Below, in pieces: positions 19,659-28,332 of a stretch of 64,000 nt of DNA (its first letter is position 1; each line of letters opens with the position of its first letter). The translations under genes and the position numbers were made by a program. The stretch is from positions 186,001-250,000 of the forward strand of contig NZ_JANFNH010000002.1 in the NCBI RefSeq assembly GCF_024436055.1, written 5' to 3'. Origin of the DNA: Streptantibioticus rubrisoli. GTDB lineage: Bacteria; Actinomycetota; Actinomycetes; Streptomycetales; Streptomycetaceae. Under the pieces are notes generated by a model. That model made no database searches. It was not told the origin of the DNA and was given only the letters and a program-made list of their open reading frames with translations.

Positions 19659-20059
19659 GGCCGCGTCGCCCTTCCGGCGGTTTGCGGTGGGGTGCCGCGG
19701 GGCGCGGTTGTCGCGGAACGCCGGGCCGTGGAGTTGCTCGCCGCTGCGCCGGGATTCATTGGGTCAAGCGCCCAAGTTCCGGCGGCGTTCGGGGTTGGCT
19801 GCCGTTGGGGACACGCCGCGTCCTGGGTACGGGCGGCAGCGCCGCTGCGAGCCGCTGGGACTGTTCTTCCGTCAGATCGCCGTGGGACCGGGGCGTGTCG
19901 CCGACCGTTCACCAGCGAGTAACCCGATTCCTCCGCCAAGTTCCCGCGCGACGTGGCAACCTATGGCGCGCGCGACCGGGGGTGGCTGTCCGCTGCCTCC
20001 GTCCCGTCGTCTACGCGCGTCGCCACAACAGGGGCGACCGTGATCCGCGAAGGAGCAGG
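19659..20059. other. 401-bp intergenic region upstream of the secreted phosphatase-like gene
   Basis: No gene supported. It should contain the promoter of the gene starting at 20060. A possible PHO-type repeat lies at 19907-19928. AAGGAGCAGG immediately before 20060 is that gene's ribosome binding site. No strong terminator hairpin for gnd was found. Confidence 0.55.
19907..19928 (+). promoter_or_regulatory. weak candidate PHO box
   Basis: GTTCACCAGCG is a good match to one 11-bp PhoP direct-repeat unit of Streptomyces (GTTCACC followed by 4 bases), but the adjacent 11 bases (AGTAACCCGAT) match poorly. It lies 132 bases upstream of an alkaline-phosphatase-superfamily gene, a plausible PhoP target. 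One good unit is weak evidence. Confidence 0.25.
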
Positions 20060-22192
20060 ATGCGTAACGGAAAGGTGCTGGCCCTGGCGCTGGCAGCCGC
20101 ACTCGGAGCCGGGGCGGTGGCGGCTTCCCCGGTGGCGGCGGCGCCCACGGGCTCGCGGCACGCTAGCGGCCAGTCGAGATGCTCGCTGAACTCCGGCGAC
20201 CGCAAGGTCAGCCACGTGATCTACCTGCAGTTCGACAACGTGCACTTCACCCGGGACAACCCGAACGTGCCCTCGGACCTGGAGCAGATGCCCCACCTGC
20301 TCAACTTCCTCAGGGGCAACGGGGTGTTGGACACCAACCACCACACCCCGCTGATCGCCCACACCGGTGATGACATCCTCACCTCGATCACCGGCCTGTA
20401 CGGCTCGCACCACGGCCAGGCGATCTCCAACTCCTACCGGTACTACACGCCTTCCGGTACCACCAGTTCCGCCAACAGCTTCGCGTACTGGACGGACGGA
20501 GTGGCCGACTCCTCCACGCCCACGCCAACCGACACCGCGCCGACGATGGTGGGCCAGGACGGGAAGATCGCACCGGCGCCCTGGGCCGCGTACACCAAGG
20601 CCGGGTGCGACTTCGGGTCGGTCTCCACGGCCAACACCGTGCTGGAGAACACCGGCGTCGACATCAACAAGGTCTTCGGCGCCAACTCGCCCGAGGCAGC
20701 CGAAGCCAAGGCCGACCCCTCGCTCGCCACCACCGACTACCTCGGTATCGGCATCCACTGCGCCAAGCACTCCGCACTGTGCGCCAAGGGCCACACCAAC
20801 TCCGACCTGCTGCCGGACGAACCCGGTGGCTACCACGGCTACCAGGCCCTGTTCGGCGCCAAGAACGTCGACCCGGTGATCTCGGCCAACGGCAAGATCA
20901 CCGCCACCGACGGCAGCACCATCACCGACCCCAAGGGCCGTCCCGGCTTCCCCGGCTTCGACGCGATGTCGGCCGCCAACTCCCTTGGCTACGTTGCCAA
21001 GATGCAGGAGTCCGGAGTCCCGGTCACCTACGCCTACATCTCCGACGCCCACGACCGGCACGCCGCCCCCTACGGCGCCTTCGGTCCCGGTGAGGCGGGC
21101 TACGTCGCCCAACTGAAGTCGTACGACAAGGCGTTCGCCGCGTTCTTCGCCAGGCTGGCCAAGGACGGCATCACCGCGGCCAACACGCAGTTCGTGGTGA
21201 CCTCCGACGAGAACGACCACTTCGTGGGCGGCAAGCCGACCCCCGCCAACTGCGACGGCGTCACCGTGCCCTGCAGCTACGGCCAGGTCGGCGAGGTCAA
21301 CGCCAACGCGCGCGGGCTGCTCGCCACCCAGCAAGGGGTCAGCACCCCCTTCCAGGTGCACGCCGACTCCGCGCCCAACTTCTACCTCGACGGCCACCCC
21401 GGCCCCGCCTCCGCCACCACGCGGGCGTTCGAACGCGCCTGGTCAAAGGTGACCGCTGTCAACCCGATCAGCGGCAGGACCGACACCATCTCCAAGTACC
21501 TCGCCGATCCGGCCGAGATGAAGATCCTGCACATGGTCACCGGCGATCCGCTGCGCACGCCGACCTTCACCTCGTTCGCCAACCCGGACTACTACGTCTA
21601 CGCCGGCGCCGCGAACTGCGGCTCGCCCTGCGTGGCCCTGGGCCCCGCCTACGCCTGGAACCACGGCGACTTCTCCGCGGACATCGACACCACCTGGCTC
21701 GGCCTGGTCGGCCCCGGCGTCCGGCACCTGGGCACCACCCACGCGGTGTGGTCGGACCACACCGACATCCGCCCGACGATGCTCGCCCTGCTCGGCCTGG
21801 ACGACCCGTACACCCACGACGGCCGGGTACTCAGCGAGTTCCTCGACACCTCGGCGCTGCCCCGCGGGCTGCGCTCCGACCGCGACGCGTACCAGCGGCT
21901 CGGCGCGGCGTTCAAGCAACTCAACGCCGGGGTCGGGCAGTTCGCCGCGGACACGCTGACCGCCTCGACCAAGGGCATCGTCTCCCGGACCCCGGGTGAC
22001 AACCGGTACCTGAAGACCACCGCCGGGCTCAACCGCCTCGGCGCCGCACGCGACCGTCTCGCCGGGCGGATCGCGGTACTCCTCGACAACGCCGCCTTCC
22101 ACGGCCACCGCCTCGACCAGGGGGCGGCCAACCGCCTCACCCAGCAGGCGCGGTCGCTCCTTCGGCAGGCTCACGACCTGGCCAAGAGCTGA
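20060..22192 (+). CDS. secreted alkaline-phosphatase-superfamily (phosphodiesterase-like) protein
   Basis: Exported protein of 710 aa with signal peptide MRNGKVLALALAAALGAGAV, cleaved near residue 28. Metal-centre signatures of the superfamily are present: VIYLQFDNVHFTRDNP, the acidic segment FVVTSDENDHFVGG, and THAVWSDHTDIRPTMLALLGL near the C terminus. The nucleophile Thr/Ser is not assigned with certainty; HTGDDILTSITGLYGS is the likely region. ATG at 20060 follows AAGGAGCAGG. It probably hydrolyses a phosphate ester or diester outside the cell. It ends with a strong terminator hairpin. Confidence 0.82.
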   Translation: MRNGKVLALALAAALGAGAVAASPVAAAPTGSRHASGQSRCSLNSGDRKVSHVIYLQFDNVHFTRDNPNVPSDLEQMPHLLNFLRGNGVLDTNHHTPLIAHTGDDILTSITGLYGSHHGQAISNSYRYYTPSGTTSSANSFAYWTDGVADSSTPTPTDTAPTMVGQDGKIAPAPWAAYTKAGCDFGSVSTANTVLENTGVDINKVFGANSPEAAEAKADPSLATTDYLGIGIHCAKHSALCAKGHTNSDLLPDEPGGYHGYQALFGAKNVDPVISANGKITATDGSTITDPKGRPGFPGFDAMSAANSLGYVAKMQESGVPVTYAYISDAHDRHAAPYGAFGPGEAGYVAQLKSYDKAFAAFFARLAKDGITAANTQFVVTSDENDHFVGGKPTPANCDGVTVPCSYGQVGEVNANARGLLATQQGVSTPFQVHADSAPNFYLDGHPGPASATTRAFERAWSKVTAVNPISGRTDTISKYLADPAEMKILHMVTGDPLRTPTFTSFANPDYYVYAGAANCGSPCVALGPAYAWNHGDFSADIDTTWLGLVGPGVRHLGTTHAVWSDHTDIRPTMLALLGLDDPYTHDGRVLSEFLDTSALPRGLRSDRDAYQRLGAAFKQLNAGVGQFAADTLTASTKGIVSRTPGDNRYLKTTAGLNRLGAARDRLAGRIAVLLDNAAFHGHRLDQGAANRLTQQARSLLRQAHDLAKS

Positions 22193-22213
22193 GGCACCCG
22201 AGCGTAAGCGGTT

Positions 22214-22246
22214 GGCGCCCCGCATGGTTCGACCACGCGGGGCGCC
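22214..22246 (+). terminator. strong terminator hairpin after the secreted phosphatase-like gene
   Basis: GGCGCCCCGCATGGT pairs with ACCACGCGGGGCGCC around a TCG loop, with one A/C mismatch. It starts 21 bases after the stop at 22192. Confidence 0.85.
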
Positions 22247-22257
22247 GCCGCGCGGTG

Positions 22258-22303
22258 GATGGCGCGTCGACGGCATGTCGCCGCACTCCCAGCGGAGCGC
22301 TTA
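22258..22303 (-). repeat. dispersed intergenic element, copy R1
   Basis: On the minus strand, the stop TAA of the gene ending at 22301 is also the first three bases of the element, followed by GCGCTCCGCTGGGAGTGCGGCG and ATGCCGTCGA. This is nearly identical to copies at 27938 and 54107 and related to the one at 33568. GCGCTCC and GGAGTGC form a 7-bp hairpin (one G-T pair) around GCTG. It lies between convergent genes. Confidence 0.85.
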
Positions 22304-23419
22304 GTCGGTGTCCGTCGCCGCGAGAACAGCGATGCGGCGGCGGTCGGGAGACAGGGCGGCTATGCCGTAGTCCGAGCAGACCTCGTTGTGGAACCAGTCC
22401 GCGTCGGCCTCGAAATGGAACCATGTGCTCTGCCGGGCATGGTGCTCCACCTCCTCCGCGCTCGCGCCCGCGGGGGCGCCGCTCAGCCCCGCCATCGACT
22501 TCCATGCCCACAGCCGACCGTAGGCGCCGTGCGCTCCGGAGCTGTACATGCCGCCCTTCGACGCGGTGGTGAACAGCAGGTGCCAGATCTCGTCAACGGG
22601 GCGCGCGGCGACCTCGAAGCGATCCGTGGGGCCGAGCCCGTCGACACAGGACATGGGCAAGGTCGGCAGCACAGCGGGCACACGGTCGGCCGTGATGGGC
22701 TCGTCCAGCATGAAGACCCAGGCCCCGCAGGCACCCCAGCCGCCCGCCTCCACGGCGGCGACGATGGTCTCGTGCACGTCGGCGGTCGCGACGTCCCGAA
22801 GGGCCAACCGGTCGGCCGTACGTGGTGTCGGCGGATCCACCCGGCCCTTGTCCGGCAACACGGTTGACGATCCCGACCCAGCGGCGCCGTTTATCGAGCG
22901 GCTTGGGAAGTCGGCGTCGGCCTCAAGGTCGCGGCGGTGGCCCGGGAGCCAGGCCAGGGGATGATAGCCGGGCTGTACGATCAGCCAGTAGCGCAGTGGT
23001 GGGAACGCGTCGACATCCACGCCACGGAGCACCAACTCGTGGAACAGGCAGGCGCGTAGCTCGTCCAACCGCTTCCACTCGCCGCGGTCGAAGACGGTGG
23101 AGGCCAGATCGTTGACCTTGTGGTGCTCCGCCAGGAGCGAGGCGACGAACCGATCGGTGGCGGCGGCGAACGGGCCCTTTTCGAGAAGTTCGAGCAGTCG
23201 CACGAGGCTGTCACGGCCAGGAGTGACGGCGAGCACCCGTACCACATGGGCCAGTTGGTGTTCGTACTCCCGTGCCTGTGCGACAGCGGCCGCATGCCGG
23301 TCGGCCAGTCGCATCCCCAGGTCACGTACGTAGCGGACATCTCCACGCGCGGCGTGCTGTTCGGCCTGGTCCCATACGGAACGGCCGAGATCATCCTTGG
23401 CTTCTTGCACGTCAGCCAC
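22301..23419 (-). CDS. hypothetical protein (372 aa), family not recognised
   Basis: Soluble, mostly alpha-helical protein in its first half (charged leader MADVQEAKDDLGRSVWDQAE), then PLRYWLIVQPGYHPLAWLPGH, an Ala/Gly-rich linker, and a mixed C-terminal half with repeated Trp-containing segments (WHLLFTTASKGGMYSSGAHGAYGRLWAWKS). No signal peptide, membrane segment or catalytic motif seen. GTG start at 23419 is weakly supported (AGGGTGG nearby); a second in-frame GTG at 23410 is possible. It sits alone, with its stop fused to repeat element R1. Function not assigned. Confidence 0.72.
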   Translation of the reverse strand: MADVQEAKDDLGRSVWDQAEQHAARGDVRYVRDLGMRLADRHAAAVAQAREYEHQLAHVVRVLAVTPGRDSLVRLLELLEKGPFAAATDRFVASLLAEHHKVNDLASTVFDRGEWKRLDELRACLFHELVLRGVDVDAFPPLRYWLIVQPGYHPLAWLPGHRRDLEADADFPSRSINGAAGSGSSTVLPDKGRVDPPTPRTADRLALRDVATADVHETIVAAVEAGGWGACGAWVFMLDEPITADRVPAVLPTLPMSCVDGLGPTDRFEVAARPVDEIWHLLFTTASKGGMYSSGAHGAYGRLWAWKSMAGLSGAPAGASAEEVEHHARQSTWFHFEADADWFHNEVCSDYGIAALSPDRRRIAVLAATDTD

Positions 23420-23502
23420 CCTATGCCGGGCGGATTCACGGGCGGAGCGGGGCCGGAGCAGGTATCAGTCCCAGCCCGGGAGGGAGCAACTCCGCCGGGG
23501 AG

Positions 23503-23967
23503 TCAGGTGTGTTCGGTGGCCGGTGTGGTGGCGTAGCGGCTCATCAAGTACCGATTGGCCTGCTCGGTCAGTTCCTGGCCGCTGGTGAGGGCATCCCGAA
23601 TGTCCCGGAAGTACTGGACGAAGACATCCGGGCTGAAGGTGGTCAGCATGACGACCGGTTCGTCGCCGGGGTTGGCGAAGGTGTGCGGGACGCCCGGCGG
23701 TACGACGACCAACGTGCCCCGTGCCGCGTCGTACTCGCGTTCCTCGACGGTGAACCGGGCGGTGCCGGAGATGATGTAGAAGCCCTCGTCGTGCAGGGCG
23801 TGACGGTGCAGGGTCGGCCCCTTGCTGCGCGGGGCGAGCGTCACCTCGCCGATGGCCAGACGGTGCCCGGTCGTGCTGCCGTCCTCCAGGATGCGCATCC
23901 GGATCGGCCCGAGGTCGATGACCTCGCCATCGTGCGGTGTGACGATCGAGACATCGTGCACGTTCAT
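23503..23967 (-). CDS. cupin-domain protein
   Basis: Small beta-barrel protein of 154 aa from the ATG chosen; an in-frame GTG at 23976 would add three residues. Cupin motif 1 is visible (GPTLHRHALHDEGFYIISG, with His, His and Glu ligands), as is motif 2 (VPPGVPHTFANPGDEPVV). It resembles the quercetin-dioxygenase-like or regulatory cupins common in Streptomyces. No operon partner: it precedes the 372-aa gene on the same strand with an 83-base gap. Substrate unknown. Confidence 0.82.
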   Translation of the reverse strand: MNVHDVSIVTPHDGEVIDLGPIRMRILEDGSTTGHRLAIGEVTLAPRSKGPTLHRHALHDEGFYIISGTARFTVEEREYDAARGTLVVVPPGVPHTFANPGDEPVVMLTTFSPDVFVQYFRDIRDALTSGQELTEQANRYLMSRYATTPATEHT

Positions 23968-24104
23968 ATCGCTCACTCTAGGGTCCGAGGCGGCGGGCGG
24001 AAGTCCGACACGAGGCGCACGTCGTGACGTATCAGGGCGGCCCGGCGACCTGAGTGACGAGGAGTTCGAGCCGCCTCGGTGAGGTCGCGGGCGGCTGTGG
24101 TGAT

Positions 24105-24422
24105 CAACCGGCGGCTTTCTGCCCGTTCGCGCTCTCGGCGCCGCTGTACTGCCAGGGGAACGCCAGCGGCTACTTCATCGTGAAGGGGGTGCGTGATGTA
24201 GCCGTGGCCTCAACGGTGTTCCTGCTGCTCGCGCTGGGGCAGCGCCGAACCCTCGGTTGAGTGGTGCTCATTGACGCCATCCTTCCGCTGGGCGACGCCA
24301 CCGCGGTCGTCACCCATGGCGGCACGCTCGCCACCGCGCTTTCCGCCCATGTGTCGGCTGCGGCTATCACCCTCCTCACGGCCATCATGCTGCTGACCGA
24401 GGACCGCCGCGCGAAGACCTGA
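24105..24422 (+). pseudogene. DUF4267-type small membrane protein gene interrupted by a stop codon
   Basis: In one continuous frame the DNA encodes GYFIVKGVRDVAVASTVFLLLALGQRRTLG, then TGA at 24258-24260, then VVLIDAILPLGDATAVVTHGG and a hydrophobic helix ending LLTEDRRAKT at a second stop (24420-24422). The arrangement matches small integral membrane proteins of the DUF4267 kind, which as I recall have Trp exactly where TGA occurs, so TGG to TGA would explain the break. The expected N-terminal membrane helix is also poorly preserved. Family assignment is from memory. A sequencing error could mimic the lesion. Confidence 0.6.
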
Positions 24423-24459
24423 TGAGACATTGGCCAAGTGGCCAGGCCCCGGCCAACCG

Positions 24460-25650
24460 TCAAGCCCCCGGCAGAGCAGGGCGATTGGTCAGGGTGCGGG
24501 CGATGTCCAGGGTCAGGCGGTGCCAGGGGCGGCGTGGGTCGCGGGTGGTGAGTCGGGCGATGCGGCGCAGCCGGTAGCGCATCGACTGCGGGTGGAGATG
24601 CAGGTCGCGGGCCGCTGCGGTGGCGGAGCCGGTGTCCAGGTAGGCGCAGAGCGCGGTCAGCAGGTGCCGTTGCGCGGGCTCGGTCAGCGGGCCGAGGACG
24701 ATTCGGGCGATCTGGTCCGCGGTGGCGGTGGCGCGACCGGCGAGCAGGCTCAGTACGTGCGCGTCGGCGTCGGTGAGCAGCCGTCCGGGCTGGTGGGCGT
24801 GGCCGGGGGCGGTGTCCAGCGCGTCCGCGGCCAGCCGATAGGCGGCCGCGACGCGGTCGGAAGGCTCCCGGGTGATGGCGCAGCCCCGCCACGCCCGGGC
24901 CCGCAGCGCCGCCGCGGCCTCGTCCGCCACCGCCGCGGGCAGCAGCAGGACGACGCGCGGCCCACGCGTGGTGGCCAGCGGCGTCGCGGCGCCCGCGGAC
25001 GGGGTGAGCGCCCCCAGCAGCTCGGCGGCGGTGGCCTCGGCCGCGAACGGCTCTGGCCCGCCGGGCTCGGCCAGCAACAGGCAGTAGGGATCGGGCAGTT
25101 GGACCTCCAGCCGCTGGGCGCGGTCGGCGATCGCACCGGCCGAGGCGTGCCGTCTGGCGATCAGGTCGTCCAGCAGATCGCGCAGCGCCCGCGTGCGGTC
25201 GCTGGCCAGGTACTCGGCGGTGGCGGCGTAGGCGGTGGACATCACCTCGGAGAGGGTGTCCAGGGTGGTCAGCAGCAGCCGGGTGAGGGCGAAGATGTCC
25301 GCGCCGTCGACCAGCCCGTCGGCGCGGGCCGCGATCAGCTCGGTGATGGTGGTCAGCGCCACCCGGTAGGCCCGCAGCACGGCCTGCACCGGGCGGCCGT
25401 CCGCGGCGCGGGCCGCCGCGATGCCGCGCAGCAGCCGCAGGTCGGCGGCCTGCAGCGTGCCGTCGGCGGCCCACAGGTACAGCAGGCGGTTCAGCGCCTT
25501 GCCGGTGATGGCCCTGACCTCCGCCATCCGGCCGTCGTCCAGCGCGGCGTAGGCGGGCACCCGCTCGTGCACCGCCGCGATGACCGCCTCGACGGTCCGC
25601 GGGTCGCCCAGCAACTCACGCCGGACCCGTTCGCGTTCCTGGTGCGCCAC
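24460..25650 (-). CDS. PucR/CdaR-family transcriptional regulator
   Basis: DNA-binding regulator of 396 aa. The C terminus carries the PucR helix-turn-helix (HLHPQSMRYRLRRIARLTTRDPRRPWHRLTLDIA); the upstream LLTALCAYLDTGSATAAARDL is the usual lead-in. The N-terminal half is a helical sensory region with no obvious ligand site. GTG at 25650 is preceded by GGGAGGGG. It is divergent from the lactate-monooxygenase-like and dehydrogenase genes, which it probably controls in response to a hydroxy acid. Confidence 0.88.
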   Translation of the reverse strand: MAHQERERVRRELLGDPRTVEAVIAAVHERVPAYAALDDGRMAEVRAITGKALNRLLYLWAADGTLQAADLRLLRGIAAARAADGRPVQAVLRAYRVALTTITELIAARADGLVDGADIFALTRLLLTTLDTLSEVMSTAYAATAEYLASDRTRALRDLLDDLIARRHASAGAIADRAQRLEVQLPDPYCLLLAEPGGPEPFAAEATAAELLGALTPSAGAATPLATTRGPRVVLLLPAAVADEAAAALRARAWRGCAITREPSDRVAAAYRLAADALDTAPGHAHQPGRLLTDADAHVLSLLAGRATATADQIARIVLGPLTEPAQRHLLTALCAYLDTGSATAAARDLHLHPQSMRYRLRRIARLTTRDPRRPWHRLTLDIARTLTNRPALPGA

Positions 25651-25689
25651 CGGCGGCCCCTCCCGACTTTGTCACAGGGTGATAGTCCT

Positions 25690-25712
25690 GGCGGTGCCAG
25701 GTGCGCACCGCC
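25690..25712. promoter_or_regulatory. inverted repeat in the pucR / hydroxy-acid oxidase divergent promoter
   Basis: GGCGGTGC (25690-25697) and GCACCGCC (25705-25712) are exact complements with a 7-base spacer. A second shorter palindrome, TCACAGGGTGA, lies just upstream at about 25672. Either could be the operator of the divergent PucR-type regulator. Confidence 0.4.
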
Positions 25713-25779
25713 ATGGACTCGCATTGTCACTCTGGCGAGGATCGGACGTGCACCAGACCCCCGACGAGAGGCAGGGCGC

Positions 25780-26949
25780 ATGGCCGAGGAGTGGGCGGCG
25801 TTCCAGTACGAGATCTACCTGAACGGCATGACCGGCGCGGTGCCCCGGCTGCCCACCGATCTGACCCGGCTGGAGGAGGTCGCCGAGGCCCGGCTCGGCC
25901 CCGGCCCGGTCGGCTATGTGGCGGGCAGCGCGGGCAGCGGCCGTACCGCGCGGGCCAACCGGGACGCCCTGGACCGCTGGCAGATCGTGCCGCGCATGCT
26001 GCGCGACGTACAACACCGCGACCTGTCCGTCGAGTTGCTCGGCGCCCGGCTACCGGCGCCGCTGGCCCTCGCGCCGGTGGGCGTGCTGTCGATCCTGCAC
26101 CCGGACGCCGAGAGCGGTGCCGCGCGGGCCGCCGCGGCGCAGGGCGTACCGTTCACCCTCTCCTCGGCCTCCAGCACGCCGATGGAGCAGGTCGCCGAGG
26201 CGATGGGGGAGGCGCAGCGCTGGTTCCAGCTGTACTGGCCGAAGGACCGCGAGGTCACCGAGAGCCTGCTGGCCCGGGCGAAGGCGGCCGGGTACACGGC
26301 GCTGATCGTCACGCTGGACACCTGGCTGCTGGCCTGGCGGCCGCGCGACCTGGACCAGGCTTACCTGCCGTTCCTGCACGGCGTGGGCACCGCCAACTAC
26401 TTCACCGACCCCGCCTTCCAGGCCGGGCTGGCCAAGCCGGTGCACGAGGACCCCAACGCGGCCGTACTGCACTTCGTGAACATGTTCGCCGACCCCACGA
26501 AGACCTGGGACGACCTGGACTTCCTGCGTGAGCACTGGGACGGGCCCATCGTGCTCAAGGGCATCCTGCACCCCGACGACGCCCGCCGCGCCGCCGATGC
26601 CGGGATGGACGGCATCGTCGTCTCCAACCACGGCGGGCGCCAGGTCAACGGGGCGATCGGCGCCGCCGACGCGCTGCCCGGCGTGGTCCAGGCGGTCGGC
26701 GACCGGCTCACCGTGCTGTTCGACAGCGGGATCCGCACCGGCGACGACATCTTCAAGGCCCTCGCGCTGGGCGCCCGCGCCGTACTCCTCGGCCGCCCCT
26801 ACGCGTACGGGCTCGGCCTGGACGGCCAGCCGGGCGTGGAGCACGTCATCCGCTCGGTGCTGGCCGAGTTCGACCTCACCCTGGCCCTGTCCGGGCACAC
26901 CTCCCCGACCCAGCTCACCACCGACGCCCTCACCCGAACCAACGCCTAG
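25780..26949 (+). CDS. FMN-dependent alpha-hydroxy-acid oxidase, lactate 2-monooxygenase-like
   Basis: TIM-barrel flavoenzyme of 389 aa. Near the N terminus GYVAGSAGSGRTARANRDAL matches the mycobacterial lactate monooxygenase type. The catalytic His/Arg block is SNHGGRQVNG, and the FMN-phosphate region is LFDSGIRTGDDIFKALALGA. Lactate monooxygenases convert L-lactate to acetate, CO2 and water; other hydroxy acids are possible. ATG at 25780 follows GAGAGGCAGGG. It is followed after 10 bases by a D-2-hydroxyacid dehydrogenase gene in the same operon and divergent from pucR. Confidence 0.87.
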   Translation: MAEEWAAFQYEIYLNGMTGAVPRLPTDLTRLEEVAEARLGPGPVGYVAGSAGSGRTARANRDALDRWQIVPRMLRDVQHRDLSVELLGARLPAPLALAPVGVLSILHPDAESGAARAAAAQGVPFTLSSASSTPMEQVAEAMGEAQRWFQLYWPKDREVTESLLARAKAAGYTALIVTLDTWLLAWRPRDLDQAYLPFLHGVGTANYFTDPAFQAGLAKPVHEDPNAAVLHFVNMFADPTKTWDDLDFLREHWDGPIVLKGILHPDDARRAADAGMDGIVVSNHGGRQVNGAIGAADALPGVVQAVGDRLTVLFDSGIRTGDDIFKALALGARAVLLGRPYAYGLGLDGQPGVEHVIRSVLAEFDLTLALSGHTSPTQLTTDALTRTNA

Positions 26950-26959
26950 GAGCCCTGAG

Positions 26960-27934
26960 TTGTCCAACGAGCGGAACGCACCGCGCAACGTGCTCGCCAT
27001 CGTCTCCCCGCACGTCGGCGGCCGGGCCGCCGGAACCGCGCTGGCCGCGGTCTTCGCCGACCGCGCCCAGGTCACCGTGGTCGAAGCGGCCGACGAGGAC
27101 CCGAAGGCGCTGCGCGAGGCCCATGTCATCATCACCGGCCTCGGTCCGGTGACCGAGGAGCACATCGCCGCCGCCCCCCAGCTGCGGCTGATCCAGTGCG
27201 CCAGCCACGGCTTCGACTACGTGGACGTGGCCGCCGCCCAGCGGCGCGGCGTTCCGGTGAGCACCATCGGCTCAAGCGGCGCGGAGCAGCAGAACGTCGC
27301 CGAGCAGACCTTCGCCCTGATGCTCGCCCTGGCCAAGCAGCTCATCCCCGCGCACAACGCCCTGGTCGAGGCGGACTGGGCGCTGCCGCGGCTGCAGCAG
27401 TCCATCACCGAGCTGTCCGGCAAGACCCTGGGCATCATCGGCTTCGGCCGCATCGGCCAGGAGGTGGCCCGCCGCGCCGCCGCCTTCGGGATGCGGGTGA
27501 TCTACACCGACCGGTCGCGTACCGAGCACCAACTCGACGCGGTGCGGGTGGAGTTGGACGAGCTGCTGCGCGCCGCCGACTACGTCTCCCTGCACGCCCC
27601 GCTGACCGAACAGACCCGGCATCTGCTGGGCGCCGAGCGGCTGCGCATGCTCAAGCCCACCGCGTTCGTCATCAACACCGCACGCGGTGCGCTGATCGAC
27701 CAGGACGCGCTGGCCGACGCCCTGGAGGCGGGCGCGCTCGCCGGTGCGGGACTGGACGTCTTCGACCCCGAGCCGCCCACCGCCGCACTGCGGCTGCTGC
27801 GCGCCCCCGGAGTGGTGCTGTCGCCGCACGTCGCCGGGGTGACCCGGGAGACCCTGGTGCGCATCGCGATGGCCGCGGTGCGGAACGTCTCCGACTACCT
27901 GGACGGCAAGGAACCGCGGGACGTCGTGGCGTGA
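26960..27934 (+). CDS. D-2-hydroxyacid dehydrogenase (NAD-dependent)
   Basis: Rossmann-fold dehydrogenase of 324 aa. NAD site GIIGFGRIGQEVARRAAAFG, catalytic Arg in INTARGALID, Glu in FDPEPP, and His in LSPHVAGVT. The start is TTG at 26960: AGGAG at 26948-26952 gives 7-base spacing and no better in-frame start exists. It probably reduces or oxidises a 2-keto/2-hydroxy acid related to the substrate of the preceding oxidase. Its stop is followed within 3 bases by repeat element R2. Confidence 0.88.
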   Translation: MSNERNAPRNVLAIVSPHVGGRAAGTALAAVFADRAQVTVVEAADEDPKALREAHVIITGLGPVTEEHIAAAPQLRLIQCASHGFDYVDVAAAQRRGVPVSTIGSSGAEQQNVAEQTFALMLALAKQLIPAHNALVEADWALPRLQQSITELSGKTLGIIGFGRIGQEVARRAAAFGMRVIYTDRSRTEHQLDAVRVELDELLRAADYVSLHAPLTEQTRHLLGAERLRMLKPTAFVINTARGALIDQDALADALEAGALAGAGLDVFDPEPPTAALRLLRAPGVVLSPHVAGVTRETLVRIAMAAVRNVSDYLDGKEPRDVVA

Positions 27935-27937
27935 CGC

Positions 27938-27982
27938 TGAGCGCTCCGCTGGGAGTGCGGCGATGTGGGTCGATCGTCCGCG
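27938..27982 (+). repeat. dispersed intergenic element, copy R2
   Basis: TGAGCGCTCCGCTGGGAGTG followed by CGGCGATG and GTCGATCGTCCGCG begins 3 bases after the dehydrogenase stop. It lies between convergent genes. It keeps the GCGCTCC-GCTG-GGAGTGC hairpin exactly as in R1 and R4. Confidence 0.88.
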
Positions 27983-27994
27983 GCGCCGCGCCGG

Positions 27995-28282
27995 TCATAC
28001 GACGGAGCGCTCCGGCATGGGCACCTCCTCGCCGTCCAACTGCAGCGTGACGCGGGGGATGGCGGAGCCGAACCGGGCCTGGTGCACATGTATGCGGAAC
28101 GGCAGGGGCGGGTCGTCGGGCAGTTCACCGGTGAGCAGGCTGGTGCCGGAGCCGTGCACACGCTGGCAGAACACCTCCTTGCCGTCGACCAACAGCTCGA
28201 TCTCGCTGGTCAGCCCGGACCGCACGGTCACCGTGATCGAATGCCCGCCGTGGTCGATGTGGAAGTGGTGCGGACGCCCCAT
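27995..28282 (-). CDS. small hypothetical protein (95 aa), His-rich N terminus
   Basis: Soluble, beta-rich protein starting MGRPHHFHIDHGGHSITVTV, with one Cys (VFCQRVHGSG). ATG at 28282 has GGAGG at the right spacing, and composition supports a real gene. The alternating hydrophobic pattern suggests a small beta-sandwich. The His cluster could bind metal, but that is conjecture. It lies just downstream of hmp on the same strand (51-base gap) and could be co-transcribed. Family not recognised. Confidence 0.68.
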   Translation of the reverse strand: MGRPHHFHIDHGGHSITVTVRSGLTSEIELLVDGKEVFCQRVHGSGTSLLTGELPDDPPLPFRIHVHQARFGSAIPRVTLQLDGEEVPMPERSVV

Positions 28283-28332
28283 GACGCACCTCCGTCGTGC
28301 TCAGGTGCCGTCCATCCAGCTGCCCATCCAGC

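Noticed and set aside
24430-25779. In-frame + strand extension upstream of the hydroxy-acid oxidase
   Set aside because: It is the complement of the PucR regulator gene, which has a good start, ribosome binding site and helix-turn-helix; the oxidase has its own ribosome binding site at 25780.
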